Of a stretch of 48,074 bases of DNA, positions 1 through 7,731 are shown one piece after another. Below the pieces are notes generated by a model, which worked only from the letters and a program-made list of their open reading frames with translations, made no database searches and was not told the DNA's origin. How positions within the stretch are numbered: the first letter of the stretch is position 1; each line of letters opens with the position of its first letter. A program made the translations under genes and the position numbers. Location of the stretch: NCBI GenBank assembly GCA_934486895.1, contig CAKSQZ010000013.1, positions 1 to 48,074 on the forward strand, read 5' to 3'. This DNA comes from an uncultured Eubacteriales bacterium. GTDB taxonomy: Bacteria > Bacillota > Clostridia > Oscillospirales > Acutalibacteraceae.

Positions 1-110
1 GCGGGCATAGGCTCACCACGAGACAACGGCTGAAATTAGTCGATGTGGGGTTATGATATTAAGAGAGTTTTGTGCTTGCTATAACAATGGCTATGCTATA
101 TTTTTTTGCC
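1..110. repeat. Dispersed repeat, left-end copy
   Basis: This segment reappears in inverted orientation at 47950-48059 with no gaps and about a dozen mismatches, roughly 90% identity by eye. It begins with GCGGGCATAGGCTCACC, passes through TTATGATATTAAGAGAG and ends in a T-rich stretch. No plausible protein is encoded. Two copies 48 kb apart with independent substitutions point to a dispersed extragenic element rather than a recent duplication. Whether it continues to the left of base 1 cannot be seen. Confidence 0.85.
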
Positions 111-173
111 TCCCCTGTGTAAGGGGTGACTCCCCACGGTGCGGGGAGATGTCACGCAGTGACAGAGGGGACG
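108..173. repeat. Palindromic extragenic repeat (CTCCCCTGTGTAAGGGG type), copy 1
   Basis: GC-rich nested palindromes: CCCCT/AGGGG around TGTGTA, then CTCCCC/GGGGAG, then GTCACGCAGTGAC. A very similar stretch lies at 7550-7615, and shorter relatives at 215-260 and, inverted, at 311-342. All lie in intergenic DNA. It resembles the REP/MITE-like extragenic palindromes common in gut clostridia. That class assignment is from general knowledge, not a match made here. Confidence 0.75.
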
Positions 174-214
174 GGCTCCGGTGCACAGCTGTCAGCGAAA
201 TGGACACTGATATA

Positions 215-260
215 GGCTCCCTTGTGTAAAGGGAGCTGTCACGCAGTGACTGAGGGATTG
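215..260. repeat. Palindromic extragenic repeat, copy 2
   Basis: Variant copy: GGCTCCCTTGTGTAAAGGGAG followed by CTGTCACGCAGTGACTGAGGG. The stem changes on both sides relative to copy 1 (CCCCT/AGGGG becomes CCCTT/AAGGG), so the palindrome is kept while the sequence changes. Confidence 0.7.
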
Positions 261-310
261 TTTTTAGTTGTCAGATTGTATGACAACCCCTCCGAGGCGG
301 CAAGCCGCCT

Positions 311-342
311 CACCTCCCCTTACACAGGGGAGGCATTTTGTG
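311..342. repeat. Palindromic extragenic repeat, inverted copy
   Basis: Reads CACCTCCCCTTACACAGGGG then AGGC, the reverse complement of the copy 1 head. It is preceded by another small palindrome, GAGGCGGCAAGCCGCCTC (294-311). The 1-524 region thus holds at least three members in both orientations and no recognisable gene. Confidence 0.65.
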
Positions 343-365
343 CATAGCTGAATGTCGGGGCAACA

Positions 366-515
366 AAGTTGCTTTGCACGCTCGACCTACGGTCGGGTAC
401 AAAAGGCAGCCCCTCGCACAAACCAAATGCGGCACACCCACCGCGGCAGCGGTCGGGTACAAAAGGCAGCCCACCGCTGGAACTCCCCGCGGCATGGCAA
501 CCGTGCTAACGGTGG
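366..515. repeat. Repeat block with duplicated GTCGGGTACAAAAGGCAGCCC-type core
   Basis: The core GGTCGGGTACAAAAGGCAGC occurs twice (about 391-411 and 451-471). Related sequence sits inverted at about 47826-47930, where the same neighbours (GCACGCTCGACC on one side, CTCCCCGCGGCAT on the other) are found. Short open frames here only read through the repeat (recurring Gly-Tyr-Lys-Arg-Gln-Pro) and are not credible genes. The block stops just before the recJ promoter. Confidence 0.7.
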
Positions 516-524
516 TAACGGGGG

Positions 525-553
525 TTGATAAATGGCGGAAAATATGATAAAAT
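525..553 (+). promoter_or_regulatory. Sigma-A-type promoter of the recJ operon
   Basis: TTGATA (525-530), a 17-bp spacer and TAAAAT (548-553). Transcription should begin near 560, giving a leader of about 40 nt to the recJ ATG at 603. The longest open frame upstream of recJ starts exactly on this -35 box, which argues against that start. Confidence 0.7.
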
Positions 554-602
554 AATATATTATCAAATATTCAACACACATTTGATCTTCAAAAGAGGTA
601 TT

Positions 603-2657
603 ATGGCTATTAAACGATGGATCTACACACCTGCCGACAGAGAAGCGGCGAAAGACATTGCCGAGACCTGCGGCTGCGGACTTTTCTGCGCGCTGCTGCT
701 TGCAGGCAGAGGTATGACCGATTATTCCGAAATAGACGAATTTTTATCCACCGATGTTTTTTTCTCCGATCCGCTCTCGATCTCCGGTATGTCCGCAGCC
801 GCCGAACGGCTCAGACAAGCCATTGAAAACGGTGAAAAAATAGCGGTTTTCGGCGACTATGACGCAGACGGCGTTACGGCGACCGCGCTTTTATTCGATT
901 GTCTGCAGCGGCTGGGCGCGACTGTCGTCCGCCGTGTTCCGCTCAGAGAAAACGGCTACGGTATTCGGGTGGACGATGTTTGTATGCTCCATGAAAACGA
1001 AGTTAGCATTATCGTTACCGTGGACAACGGCATTGCCGCATTTGAAGCGGCAGACGCCGCGAGGAAGCTCGGCATCACAATGATAATAACCGATCATCAT
1101 CTCCCTGCCGACACTCTGCCCGACACCGATATTATTATCGATCCGCATATCGAAGGCAGTGAAGCGGAATACCGTGACTATGCCGGAGTCGGCGTTGCGT
1201 TCATGCTGGCGTGCGCTGTTTGCGAGTGCGACCCTGTCGAACTTATCCCGCGCTACGGCGATATTGTCGCAATAGGCACAGTTGCCGATGTTGTGCCGCT
1301 CACAGGGGACAACCGCGCCTTTGTGCGCTACGGCTGCGAAATGATAAGCGGTTTTGCCTCGTGCGGTGTGAAGCATCTTGCCGATCTTTCGGGACTTGAA
1401 AACAGGCAGGTCGATTCGAGGGCTATCGCGTTTGCACTCGCTCCGAGAATAAACGCCGCCGGCAGAATGGCGGATGCGACCGACGCTGTTAATCTCCTGC
1501 TCGGCGACGATGACGCGGTATGCGAGGAGCTTGCCGCGAGACTGTGCGAATACAATGTCCGCCGAAAGGATGTTGAAAGCGTGATAACGGCGGCTGCGGA
1601 AGAAATGATAAAAGCCGATCCGTCGCTTATTGAAATGCCCGTTTTGATGATAAAAGGCGAAAACTTTCATGCAGGTGTGCTCGGAATTGCCGCCGCAAAG
1701 CTCTGCTCGAAATACGGCAGACCGTGCATTGTGTTCACCGAGCAGGCGGGCGAGATCCACGGCAGCGCCCGAAGCTATAAAGGCGTCTCGATCTTCGAGA
1801 TCTTAAAAGGCGCAAATGAGCATTTGCTGCGATTCGGCGGCCACGAGCTTGCCGCAGGCGTTTCGATACTTGAAAGCGAATATGACGATGCTGTTGCCGC
1901 GATAAACGAAAGCGCGCTCAACCTTTATCCCGAAATGCCGCTGCCGCCGCTCGATGTTTCGCTTAAGCTGAACCCCGCGGCGCTCGATGTCTCGGCGGTG
2001 TATGCGACACAGCCGCTTGAGCCGTTCGGCGCAGGCAACGACGCGCCTGTTTATCTGCTTGAGCGTATGACAGTCGAGAGGATAGACGAAGCAGGCAAGA
2101 CGGGCGGCCACACCAGACTCACCCTCAGTCGGGACGGTGCGAGAGTCACCGCCATGTACTTTTTCAAGAAAAAAAGCGAGATCTTTTTTGAAAAGGGCGA
2201 TCTTATCGACGCTGCAGTCACCCTTGAGATCAATCATTTCAACGATCTCGAACGGCTGACCGTTATTATAAAAGATCTGCATTTTTCGGGCGTTTCCTAT
2301 GAGATGATGGGTCTTGATCTGCGCTCTTTCGAACTTTGGAAGATCGCCGGCAGAAAAAATGCCCTTTGCGAGGAAATACATATTTCGAGAGAGGATGTCG
2401 CCGCTGTTTGGAAAAATCTCAAAAGCCGCGGCAAAATCATCGGAACAGAGGATATAATCGAGCGCAGAATAGGCAGGCAGCGCCTGCTCAAAACATGGAT
2501 CATACTCGATGTTTTAAGTGAGCTTCAAATGGTAAAACTCAGAAAAGACGAGTTTGTTGAAATAGAATTTGTGAAAGATCCTAAAAAAAATCCGCTTGAA
2601 AACTCGCCTACATTCAGAGCGTTTTGCAAGGAGGGAGAAATCAGTGGCTTACAGTGA
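603..2657 (+). CDS. recJ: Single-stranded-DNA-specific exonuclease RecJ
   Basis: The predicted 684-aa protein belongs to the DHH phosphoesterase superfamily. RecJ degrades single-stranded DNA 5' to 3' in recombination and mismatch/base-excision repair. Visible motifs are DYDADG at residues 85-90 (metal-binding motif I), a DNG near 150, the signature DHH at 164-166, and in the DHHA1 part an FGGHELAAG block that contacts DNA. The C-terminal third resembles the OB and accessory domains of clostridial RecJ, which run longer than the E. coli enzyme. The ATG at 603 follows an AGAGGT ribosome binding site; longer starts would run into the promoter. The end overlaps rel by 14 nt, so rel is probably translationally coupled. 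Confidence 0.93.
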   Translation: MAIKRWIYTPADREAAKDIAETCGCGLFCALLLAGRGMTDYSEIDEFLSTDVFFSDPLSISGMSAAAERLRQAIENGEKIAVFGDYDADGVTATALLFDCLQRLGATVVRRVPLRENGYGIRVDDVCMLHENEVSIIVTVDNGIAAFEAADAARKLGITMIITDHHLPADTLPDTDIIIDPHIEGSEAEYRDYAGVGVAFMLACAVCECDPVELIPRYGDIVAIGTVADVVPLTGDNRAFVRYGCEMISGFASCGVKHLADLSGLENRQVDSRAIAFALAPRINAAGRMADATDAVNLLLGDDDAVCEELAARLCEYNVRRKDVESVITAAAEEMIKADPSLIEMPVLMIKGENFHAGVLGIAAAKLCSKYGRPCIVFTEQAGEIHGSARSYKGVSIFEILKGANEHLLRFGGHELAAGVSILESEYDDAVAAINESALNLYPEMPLPPLDVSLKLNPAALDVSAVYATQPLEPFGAGNDAPVYLLERMTVERIDEAGKTGGHTRLTLSRDGARVTAMYFFKKKSEIFFEKGDLIDAAVTLEINHFNDLERLTVIIKDLHFSGVSYEMMGLDLRSFELWKIAGRKNALCEEIHISREDVAAVWKNLKSRGKIIGTEDIIERRIGRQRLLKTWIILDVLSELQMVKLRKDEFVEIEFVKDPKKNPLENSPTFRAFCKEGEISGLQ

Positions 2658-4818
2658 ATACACCTTCGCCGATATGACCGACGCTATCGAAAAATCGCAT
2701 AAAAACTATGATGTCGATCGCATCAAAAAGGCGTTCGACTTTGCGACTGCCGCTCATGAGGGGCAGTTTCGCCGTTCCGGCGAGCGCTATATCAACCACC
2801 CAGTCGCCGTTGCGATAATTCTGATCCAGCTCGGCATGGATAACGACACTATCGTCGCTGCGCTGCTGCACGATGTCGTGGAGGACACCCCTTTTTCGGA
2901 CGATGATATAAAAGAGCAGTTCGGCGCAGATGTCGCAATGCTTGTGGAGGGAGTCACAAAGCTGAAAAAGATCCCCCATGTGACGAGAGAGGAAGCGCAG
3001 GCGGAGAATATCCGCAAAATGCTGCTTGCAATGGCGGAGGATATCCGCGTTATTATCATAAAACTTGCCGACCGGCTTCATAATATGCGCACGCTTTCGG
3101 CTCAGCCCGAGCAAAAACAACGCGATATTTCGAAGGAAACGCTCGATGTTTACGCACCTTTGGCACACCGTCTCGGTATCCGAACGATAAAAGAGGAGCT
3201 TGAAGATATTTCGATCCGATTTCTCGATCCCGTGGCTTATGCCGATATTGAAAACGCGCTGAATGCGAGAAAGAAGTATCGCGAGGAGTTTATAAACAGT
3301 ATTATCGACAGGCTCAGGACCCGTTTATCCGAGCATATCCCGAATGTACATGTCGAGGGAAGAGTCAAATCGATCCACGGAATCTACCGCAAGATGTATC
3401 TTCAGGGCAAAAGCTTTGAGGAGATATATGATGTATATGCGGTCAGAGTTATAACCGACACTGTCGCCGACTGCTACAATATCTTAGGCTTTGTGCATGA
3501 TATGTTCCGTCCGCTTCCCGGCAGATTCAAGGACTATATCTCAACACCGAAGCCGAATATGTATCAGTCGCTTCATTCGACGCTGCTTTCAAGAGAGGGT
3601 ATTCCGTTTGAAGTGCAGATCCGAACATGGGAAATGCACCGCACAGCCGAGCTCGGTATCGCGGCGCACTGGAAATACAAAGAGGGAGTCAAAAGGAACG
3701 ACGATAAGTTAGACGAGCGGCTTTCATGGATCCGCCGCCTGCTCGACAGCCAGAAGGAAACGGACGATGCCGAGGAGATGGTCACAAATATCCGTTCCGA
3801 CTTGAATCAGGACGATGTTTTTGCACTCACTCCGAAAGGCGATGTTATTTCACTGCCGAACGGCTCCTGCATTATCGACTTTGCCTATGCCATTCATTCC
3901 GCTGTCGGCAATAAAACGGTCGGTGCAAAGGTGGACGGAAGGATCGTTCCGCTCGATCATATAGTTAAAACAGGTGAGATCATCGAAATTCTCACAACAT
4001 CTCAGCCCCACGGCCCGAGCAGAGACTGGATAAAGCTCGTTAAGACCTCGGAAGCACGCAATAAGATCCGTTCATGGTTCAAAAAGGAGCGGCGCCCTGA
4101 GAATATCGAGCAGGGCAAGGCGGAGATCGACAGGGAGTTCCGCCGCAATTATATTAACCTCACCTCCGAAGAATTCGAAGATATGATAAAGTCTATCGCG
4201 GCAAGACAGCACTGCGACTCGGTGGACGATTTCTATGCGGCTATCGGTTACGGCGGTATTGTTGTGTCGCGGCTTATGCCGAAGATCAAGGAAGACTATA
4301 AGGCGCTCAGACGCACGCAGGACGGCGATCTCGGGCAGTATCTAAAAAAGAGCGAAAATCAGCCGAAGTCCAAAAACACAGTTGAAGTTGACGGCATGGA
4401 CAACTGCCTGATAAAGCTTTCAAAGTGCTGTAATCCCCTGCCGGGCGATCCGATAATCGGCTTTATAACGCGCGGCCACGGCGTTTCGGTGCATAAGCGC
4501 GACTGCTCGAATGTTCCGAATGATCTGAATGCGGACACTTCGGGCAGGTGGATAAGCGTCCGCTGGACCGGTGAAAATCAAAGCACCTTCCAATCGACCC
4601 TCAGAATCCACGCGATCGACCGCAACGGCCTGCTCGCGGATGTCACCGTCGCGATCGGCAATATGCGGCTCTATCTTCATTCGGCTAACGCGCGTCCGCT
4701 TAAGGACGGCAACTGTGAAATAACCGTCACCGTAAGCATAGAGAGTGTCGAACACCTCAAAAACATTATCGCAAAACTCTCGAAGATTCCGGGAGTCTAT
4801 CTTGTTGAAAGACTGTGA
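2644..4818 (+). CDS. relA: Bifunctional (p)ppGpp synthetase/hydrolase Rel
   Basis: The 724-aa RelA/SpoT homologue makes and degrades the stringent-response alarmone (p)ppGpp. Order of domains: HD hydrolase (HEGQFRRSGERYINHP, then LLHDVVEDT), synthetase (GRVKSIHGIYRKM; GRFKDYI, i.e. the RxKD form typical of bifunctional Rel; NMYQSLHSTL), TGS (DVFALTPKGDVISLPNGS), a Cys-containing middle region and a C-terminal ACT domain. The start chosen is GTG at 2644, preceded by AAGGAGGG at 2628-2635. An in-frame ATG at 2596 lies inside recJ and has no such site. recJ-rel-nth form one overlapping operon. Confidence 0.94.
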   Translation: MAYSEYTFADMTDAIEKSHKNYDVDRIKKAFDFATAAHEGQFRRSGERYINHPVAVAIILIQLGMDNDTIVAALLHDVVEDTPFSDDDIKEQFGADVAMLVEGVTKLKKIPHVTREEAQAENIRKMLLAMAEDIRVIIIKLADRLHNMRTLSAQPEQKQRDISKETLDVYAPLAHRLGIRTIKEELEDISIRFLDPVAYADIENALNARKKYREEFINSIIDRLRTRLSEHIPNVHVEGRVKSIHGIYRKMYLQGKSFEEIYDVYAVRVITDTVADCYNILGFVHDMFRPLPGRFKDYISTPKPNMYQSLHSTLLSREGIPFEVQIRTWEMHRTAELGIAAHWKYKEGVKRNDDKLDERLSWIRRLLDSQKETDDAEEMVTNIRSDLNQDDVFALTPKGDVISLPNGSCIIDFAYAIHSAVGNKTVGAKVDGRIVPLDHIVKTGEIIEILTTSQPHGPSRDWIKLVKTSEARNKIRSWFKKERRPENIEQGKAEIDREFRRNYINLTSEEFEDMIKSIAARQHCDSVDDFYAAIGYGGIVVSRLMPKIKEDYKALRRTQDGDLGQYLKKSENQPKSKNTVEVDGMDNCLIKLSKCCNPLPGDPIIGFITRGHGVSVHKRDCSNVPNDLNADTSGRWISVRWTGENQSTFQSTLRIHAIDRNGLLADVTVAIGNMRLYLHSANARPLKDGNCEITVTVSIESVEHLKNIIAKLSKIPGVYLVERL

Positions 4819-4822
4819 TCAA

Positions 4823-5458
4823 ATGAGAAAATCAGAGAAAGCGAGAGCGGCAGTCGAGCGGCTCGAACGGCTTTATCCCGAAGCCGTCTGTTCGCTGAGC
4901 GCCGAAACGCCGTTTCAGCTGCTTGTTGCAACAAGACTTTCCGCGCAGTGCACGGACGCCAGAGTGAACCTTGTGACACCCGAGCTTTTCAGGCGATTTC
5001 CGACACCGCAGGCAATGGCGTCGGCACCGCTTGCCGAGATAGAAGAGTGTATCCGCTCGTGCGGACTGTATAAAACCAAGGCCCGCGACCTTAAAGCGAT
5101 GTCGAATGAGCTTTGCGAGCGGCACGGAGGCGAAGTGCCGCCGTCGCTCGATGAGCTGACTCGTTTGTCGGGTGTCGGCAGGAAAACGGCGAACCTCATC
5201 ATGGGCGATGTTTTCGGCGAACCGGCAGTTGTTGCGGATACGCATCTTATCCGCATATCGGGCAGGCTCGGCCTGTGCGACAGCAAAGACCCGTATAAAG
5301 TCGAAATGCAGCTGAAAAAACTGCTCCCGAGGGATAAGTCAAACGATTTTTGCCATAGGATCGTGCATTTCGGACGCGATAGGTGCACAGCGAGAAATCC
5401 GCAATGCGAGGGCTGCGAGCTTTCCGATATTTGCAGTGAACACACAAAAATCCGTTAA
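4823..5458 (+). CDS. nth: Endonuclease III
   Basis: The 211-aa product matches the usual length of Nth, a DNA glycosylase/AP lyase that removes oxidised pyrimidines. The helix-hairpin-helix LSGVGRKTAN carries the catalytic Lys, and the catalytic Asp follows in VVADTHLIR. The C-terminus has the 4Fe-4S cluster pattern Cys-x6-Cys-x2-Cys-x5-Cys (CTARNPQCEGCELSDIC). The start is uncertain: ATG at 4823 gives a standard N-terminus but has a weak ribosome binding site. TTG at 4802 or 4805, inside the end of rel and after GGGAG, is an alternative adding six or seven residues. Confidence 0.93.
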   Translation: MRKSEKARAAVERLERLYPEAVCSLSAETPFQLLVATRLSAQCTDARVNLVTPELFRRFPTPQAMASAPLAEIEECIRSCGLYKTKARDLKAMSNELCERHGGEVPPSLDELTRLSGVGRKTANLIMGDVFGEPAVVADTHLIRISGRLGLCDSKDPYKVEMQLKKLLPRDKSNDFCHRIVHFGRDRCTARNPQCEGCELSDICSEHTKIR

Positions 5459-5473
5459 ATATTTAAAATATAC

Positions 5474-5502
5474 TTTATTTTATTAGGATTATATGATATA
5501 CT
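5474..5502 (+). promoter_or_regulatory. Probable extended -10 promoter for the deacetylase-degV pair
   Basis: TGATATACT at 5494-5502 is an extended -10 (TGn plus TATACT). The matching -35 region (TTTATT, 5474-5479) is poor. It lies in the AT-rich 92-bp gap after nth and would give a leader of about 45 nt. Confidence 0.5.
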
Positions 5503-5550
5503 GTAACAAGCAAAGAGATATTGAAGAAAGAAAAGAGGGGAAAACCAATC

Positions 5551-6513
5551 ATGAAAAATGACAGCTATTATGATATTCCAATTGAACGAAATGAAATTCG
5601 CCATACAAGCCGAAACCGTTCCGGGCGGGGTTCTTCTCACAGAAGAAAGCATACATTGTTCGGAATTTTATCGGCGATCCTTGTGATTGTCGCAGTTGTT
5701 TTGGCGGTATTCACATTTTCGTTGAAATCGCAGCTCAATAACAAGACAGACGAACTGCAAAAGCAGAGTCAGACGGTTGAGCAGTATAAAAAAGAGATCG
5801 AGCAATATAAGAAGGATGCGGATCAATATAAGCAAAACGCTGCCGATTGGCAGAAGAAATATGAAGATCTTGCCGCCGCAAAAAAAAACGACAAACAAGG
5901 CAAGATATGCTATTTGACATTTGATGACGGTCCGAGCAGCAACACCCTTAAAATTATAGAGATCCTTAAGAAGTATAATGCCAAGGGCACATTTTTTGTC
6001 ATCGGCAACAGCCGCACCGACTATATGAAAAACATTGTGGACAGCGGCAATGCCATTGCGCTCCACACCTACACACATACCTATGAAAAGATCTATGCAA
6101 GCCAGTCGGCGTATTTTGATGATCTTGAGAAAATCCACGCGCTCGTCAAAGAAAAGACGGGCGTTGATACTAAAATGATAAGATTTCCGGGCGGCTCGTC
6201 CAACACAGTTTCAAAAATTTCGATGAAACAGCTTGCACAGGCGGTCGAGGACAAGGGTTATACATATTACGACTGGAACTGCGACAGCGGAGATGCCGGC
6301 GGCAACAATGTCGCTCCGGAAAGGCTGCTCGCACATATCAAGAACGACACAGGCAGTCAAAAAAGGCTCACGGTTTTGATGCATGATACCGAAGCCAAAT
6401 CCACAACGGTGACGGCGCTTCCGCAGATAATCGAGTATTTAAGGTCTAAGGGTTACACATTCGATGTTTTATCAAATAAAACTGAGGCGTGTCACCATAA
6501 TATAGGACGATAA
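5551..6513 (+). CDS. Membrane-anchored polysaccharide deacetylase (NodB/CE4)
   Basis: A 320-aa protein with a basic cytoplasmic N-terminus (about residues 1-34), one membrane segment (GILSAILVIVAVVLAVF, about 38-55), a coiled coil rich in Gln, Lys and Glu (about 60-115) and a NodB domain. CE4 motifs seen: TFDDGPSS with the catalytic and metal Asp, LHTYTH with the metal histidines, RFPGG, and LMHD near the end. It likely removes N-acetyl groups from peptidoglycan or another wall glycan outside the membrane; the substrate cannot be told. The start ATG follows AGAGGGG at 5534-5540; the TTG at 5521 lies upstream of that site and was rejected. degV follows after 18 bp. Confidence 0.88.
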   Translation: MKNDSYYDIPIERNEIRHTSRNRSGRGSSHRRKHTLFGILSAILVIVAVVLAVFTFSLKSQLNNKTDELQKQSQTVEQYKKEIEQYKKDADQYKQNAADWQKKYEDLAAAKKNDKQGKICYLTFDDGPSSNTLKIIEILKKYNAKGTFFVIGNSRTDYMKNIVDSGNAIALHTYTHTYEKIYASQSAYFDDLEKIHALVKEKTGVDTKMIRFPGGSSNTVSKISMKQLAQAVEDKGYTYYDWNCDSGDAGGNNVAPERLLAHIKNDTGSQKRLTVLMHDTEAKSTTVTALPQIIEYLRSKGYTFDVLSNKTEACHHNIGR

Positions 6514-6531
6514 AAAAGGGGATTTATAAAA

Positions 6532-7380
6532 ATGAGCAGCAAAGTCATTATTTCGACCGACAGCACAGCGGATCTCTCGCCTGAGATCGAACAGCGATTC
6601 GATGTCCGCGATTTTCATTTGCCGATAGTTATCGGAGAGGAAACAAAGCGCGACGGTCTGACTATTCACACGACAGATATTTTCGATTATAAGGAGCGCA
6701 CAGGCAATTTGACAAAAACCAGCGCCGCCAATGTTGCCGAGTATGAGGAGTATTTCAGAAAGCTCAGCGAAAACGGCGAGCTTATCGTTCATTTCACAAT
6801 AAGCAGCGATATGTCGTCGGCGTACAGAAACGCCTGTCTTGCGGCAGACGAAGTCGGTTCGGTATTTGTTATCGACAGCCGCAACCTTTCAACAGGTATC
6901 GGTCTGCTGGTTTTGAAGGCCTGCGACCTGCGCGACAGCGGGATGGAGGCTGTTGATATTGCGAATAAGATCCGCTCGATCACAGATAATGTTCGTGCGT
7001 CCTTTGTGCTCGATACGCTTGAGTATATGAAAAAGGGCGGAAGATGCTCATCGGTCGTTGCACTCGGTGCAAATCTTTTGAAGCTCAAACCGTGTATCGA
7101 GGTTATCGACGGTAAAATGGAAGTTGCAAAGAAGTATCGCGGCAAGATAAACGAGGTCTATAAGCAGTATATTCTCGATCATCTGCCCGAAAAGTCCAAG
7201 CTCGATACGACCCGCGTGTTCATCACACACACCTGTGTGTACGACGACAGCGCAAAGCAGATGGCGAAAATGGTCGAGGATATGGGCATTTTCGATGAAG
7301 TCTTTGAAACAACGGCAGGCTGCTCGGTGTCTGTTCATTGCGGACCCGGCACCCTCGGTATTCTCTTTATCGAAAAATAG
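6532..7380 (+). CDS. DegV-family fatty-acid-binding protein
   Basis: A 282-aa DegV protein (EDD fold). The family binds a fatty acid, and in Gram-positives some members (FakB) present it to the FakA kinase for phospholipid synthesis. The N-terminal STDSTADLSPEIE block and the central TLEYMKKGGRCSS block (the latter near the lipid pocket) are typical. No fakA or DhaK-like gene lies in the window, so a FakB role is inference. A GGGGA ribosome binding site precedes the ATG. It is probably co-transcribed with the deacetylase. A strong hairpin lies 110 bp downstream. Confidence 0.88.
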   Translation: MSSKVIISTDSTADLSPEIEQRFDVRDFHLPIVIGEETKRDGLTIHTTDIFDYKERTGNLTKTSAANVAEYEEYFRKLSENGELIVHFTISSDMSSAYRNACLAADEVGSVFVIDSRNLSTGIGLLVLKACDLRDSGMEAVDIANKIRSITDNVRASFVLDTLEYMKKGGRCSSVVALGANLLKLKPCIEVIDGKMEVAKKYRGKINEVYKQYILDHLPEKSKLDTTRVFITHTCVYDDSAKQMAKMVEDMGIFDEVFETTAGCSVSVHCGPGTLGILFIEK

Positions 7381-7457
7381 GCGGTAATACCGCAGATAAG
7401 CCGTAATTGGCTATCATATTTACGAACATTTAATGCTCGACCGTTGCCACGGTTGGC

Positions 7458-7528
7458 GTGCCGTGGGAAGCTATCATATTATCTAACTTTAAAAGCTCGA
7501 CAAGAACTTATCTTCTTGTCGAGCTTTT
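7458..7528. repeat. Repeat element ending in CGACAAGAA hairpin (copy A), probable degV terminator
   Basis: A conserved upstream part (GCCGTGGGAAGCTATCATAT) leads into a perfect 16-bp stem, AAAAGCTCGACAAGAA (7491-7506) with its complement (7513-7528) and loop CTTATC. The same arrangement, with the outer stem pairs changed on both sides, follows guaB at 21770-21840. On the plus strand the hairpin ends in TTTT and could terminate the degV transcript. Confidence 0.7.
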
Positions 7529-7549
7529 GTTGTACTCTATCGCAGCAAA

Positions 7550-7615
7550 GCCTCCCCTGTGTAAGGGGTGACTCCCCGCAGTGCGGGGAGATGTCACCAT
7601 TGCCATGGAGGGCAG
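7550..7615. repeat. Palindromic extragenic repeat, copy near degV
   Basis: Nearly the same as 108-173 over its first 50 bases (GCCTCCCCTGTGTAAGGGG, then the CTCCCC/GGGGAG palindrome), then diverging after GATGTCAC. It lies between the convergent degV and phosphohexomutase genes. Confidence 0.7.
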
Positions 7616-7647
7616 GACGCACTTGGTTTGTGCGAAGGGATACAAAA

Positions 7648-7683
7648 AATACCCGACAAGAAGTTAGCCACTTGTCGAGTATT
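7648..7683 (-). terminator. CGACAAG hairpin (copy B), probable terminator of the hexomutase operon
   Basis: Arms AATACCCGACAAG (7648-7660) and CTTGTCGAGTATT (7671-7683) pair with one mismatch around a 10-nt loop. It is the same family as the hairpins at 7491, 21805 and 46031. On the minus strand it is followed by a short T tract (ATTTTTTG), which suits termination 50-85 nt after the hexomutase stop. A further small palindrome, AGCAGCTCTGCTGC, abuts that stop codon. Confidence 0.6.
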
Positions 7684-7731
7684 AAATGTCGGATAAGATG
7701 ATATCTACCCACGGCAAAGCAGCTCTGCTGC

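Noticed and set aside
1..524. CRISPR array
   Set aside because: Repeats are palindromic, irregularly spaced and in both orientations, with no constant spacer length and no cas genes.
310..581. Small overlapping peptides encoded in the left repeats
   Set aside because: They read through palindromic repeats, appear in several frames and lack ribosome binding sites.
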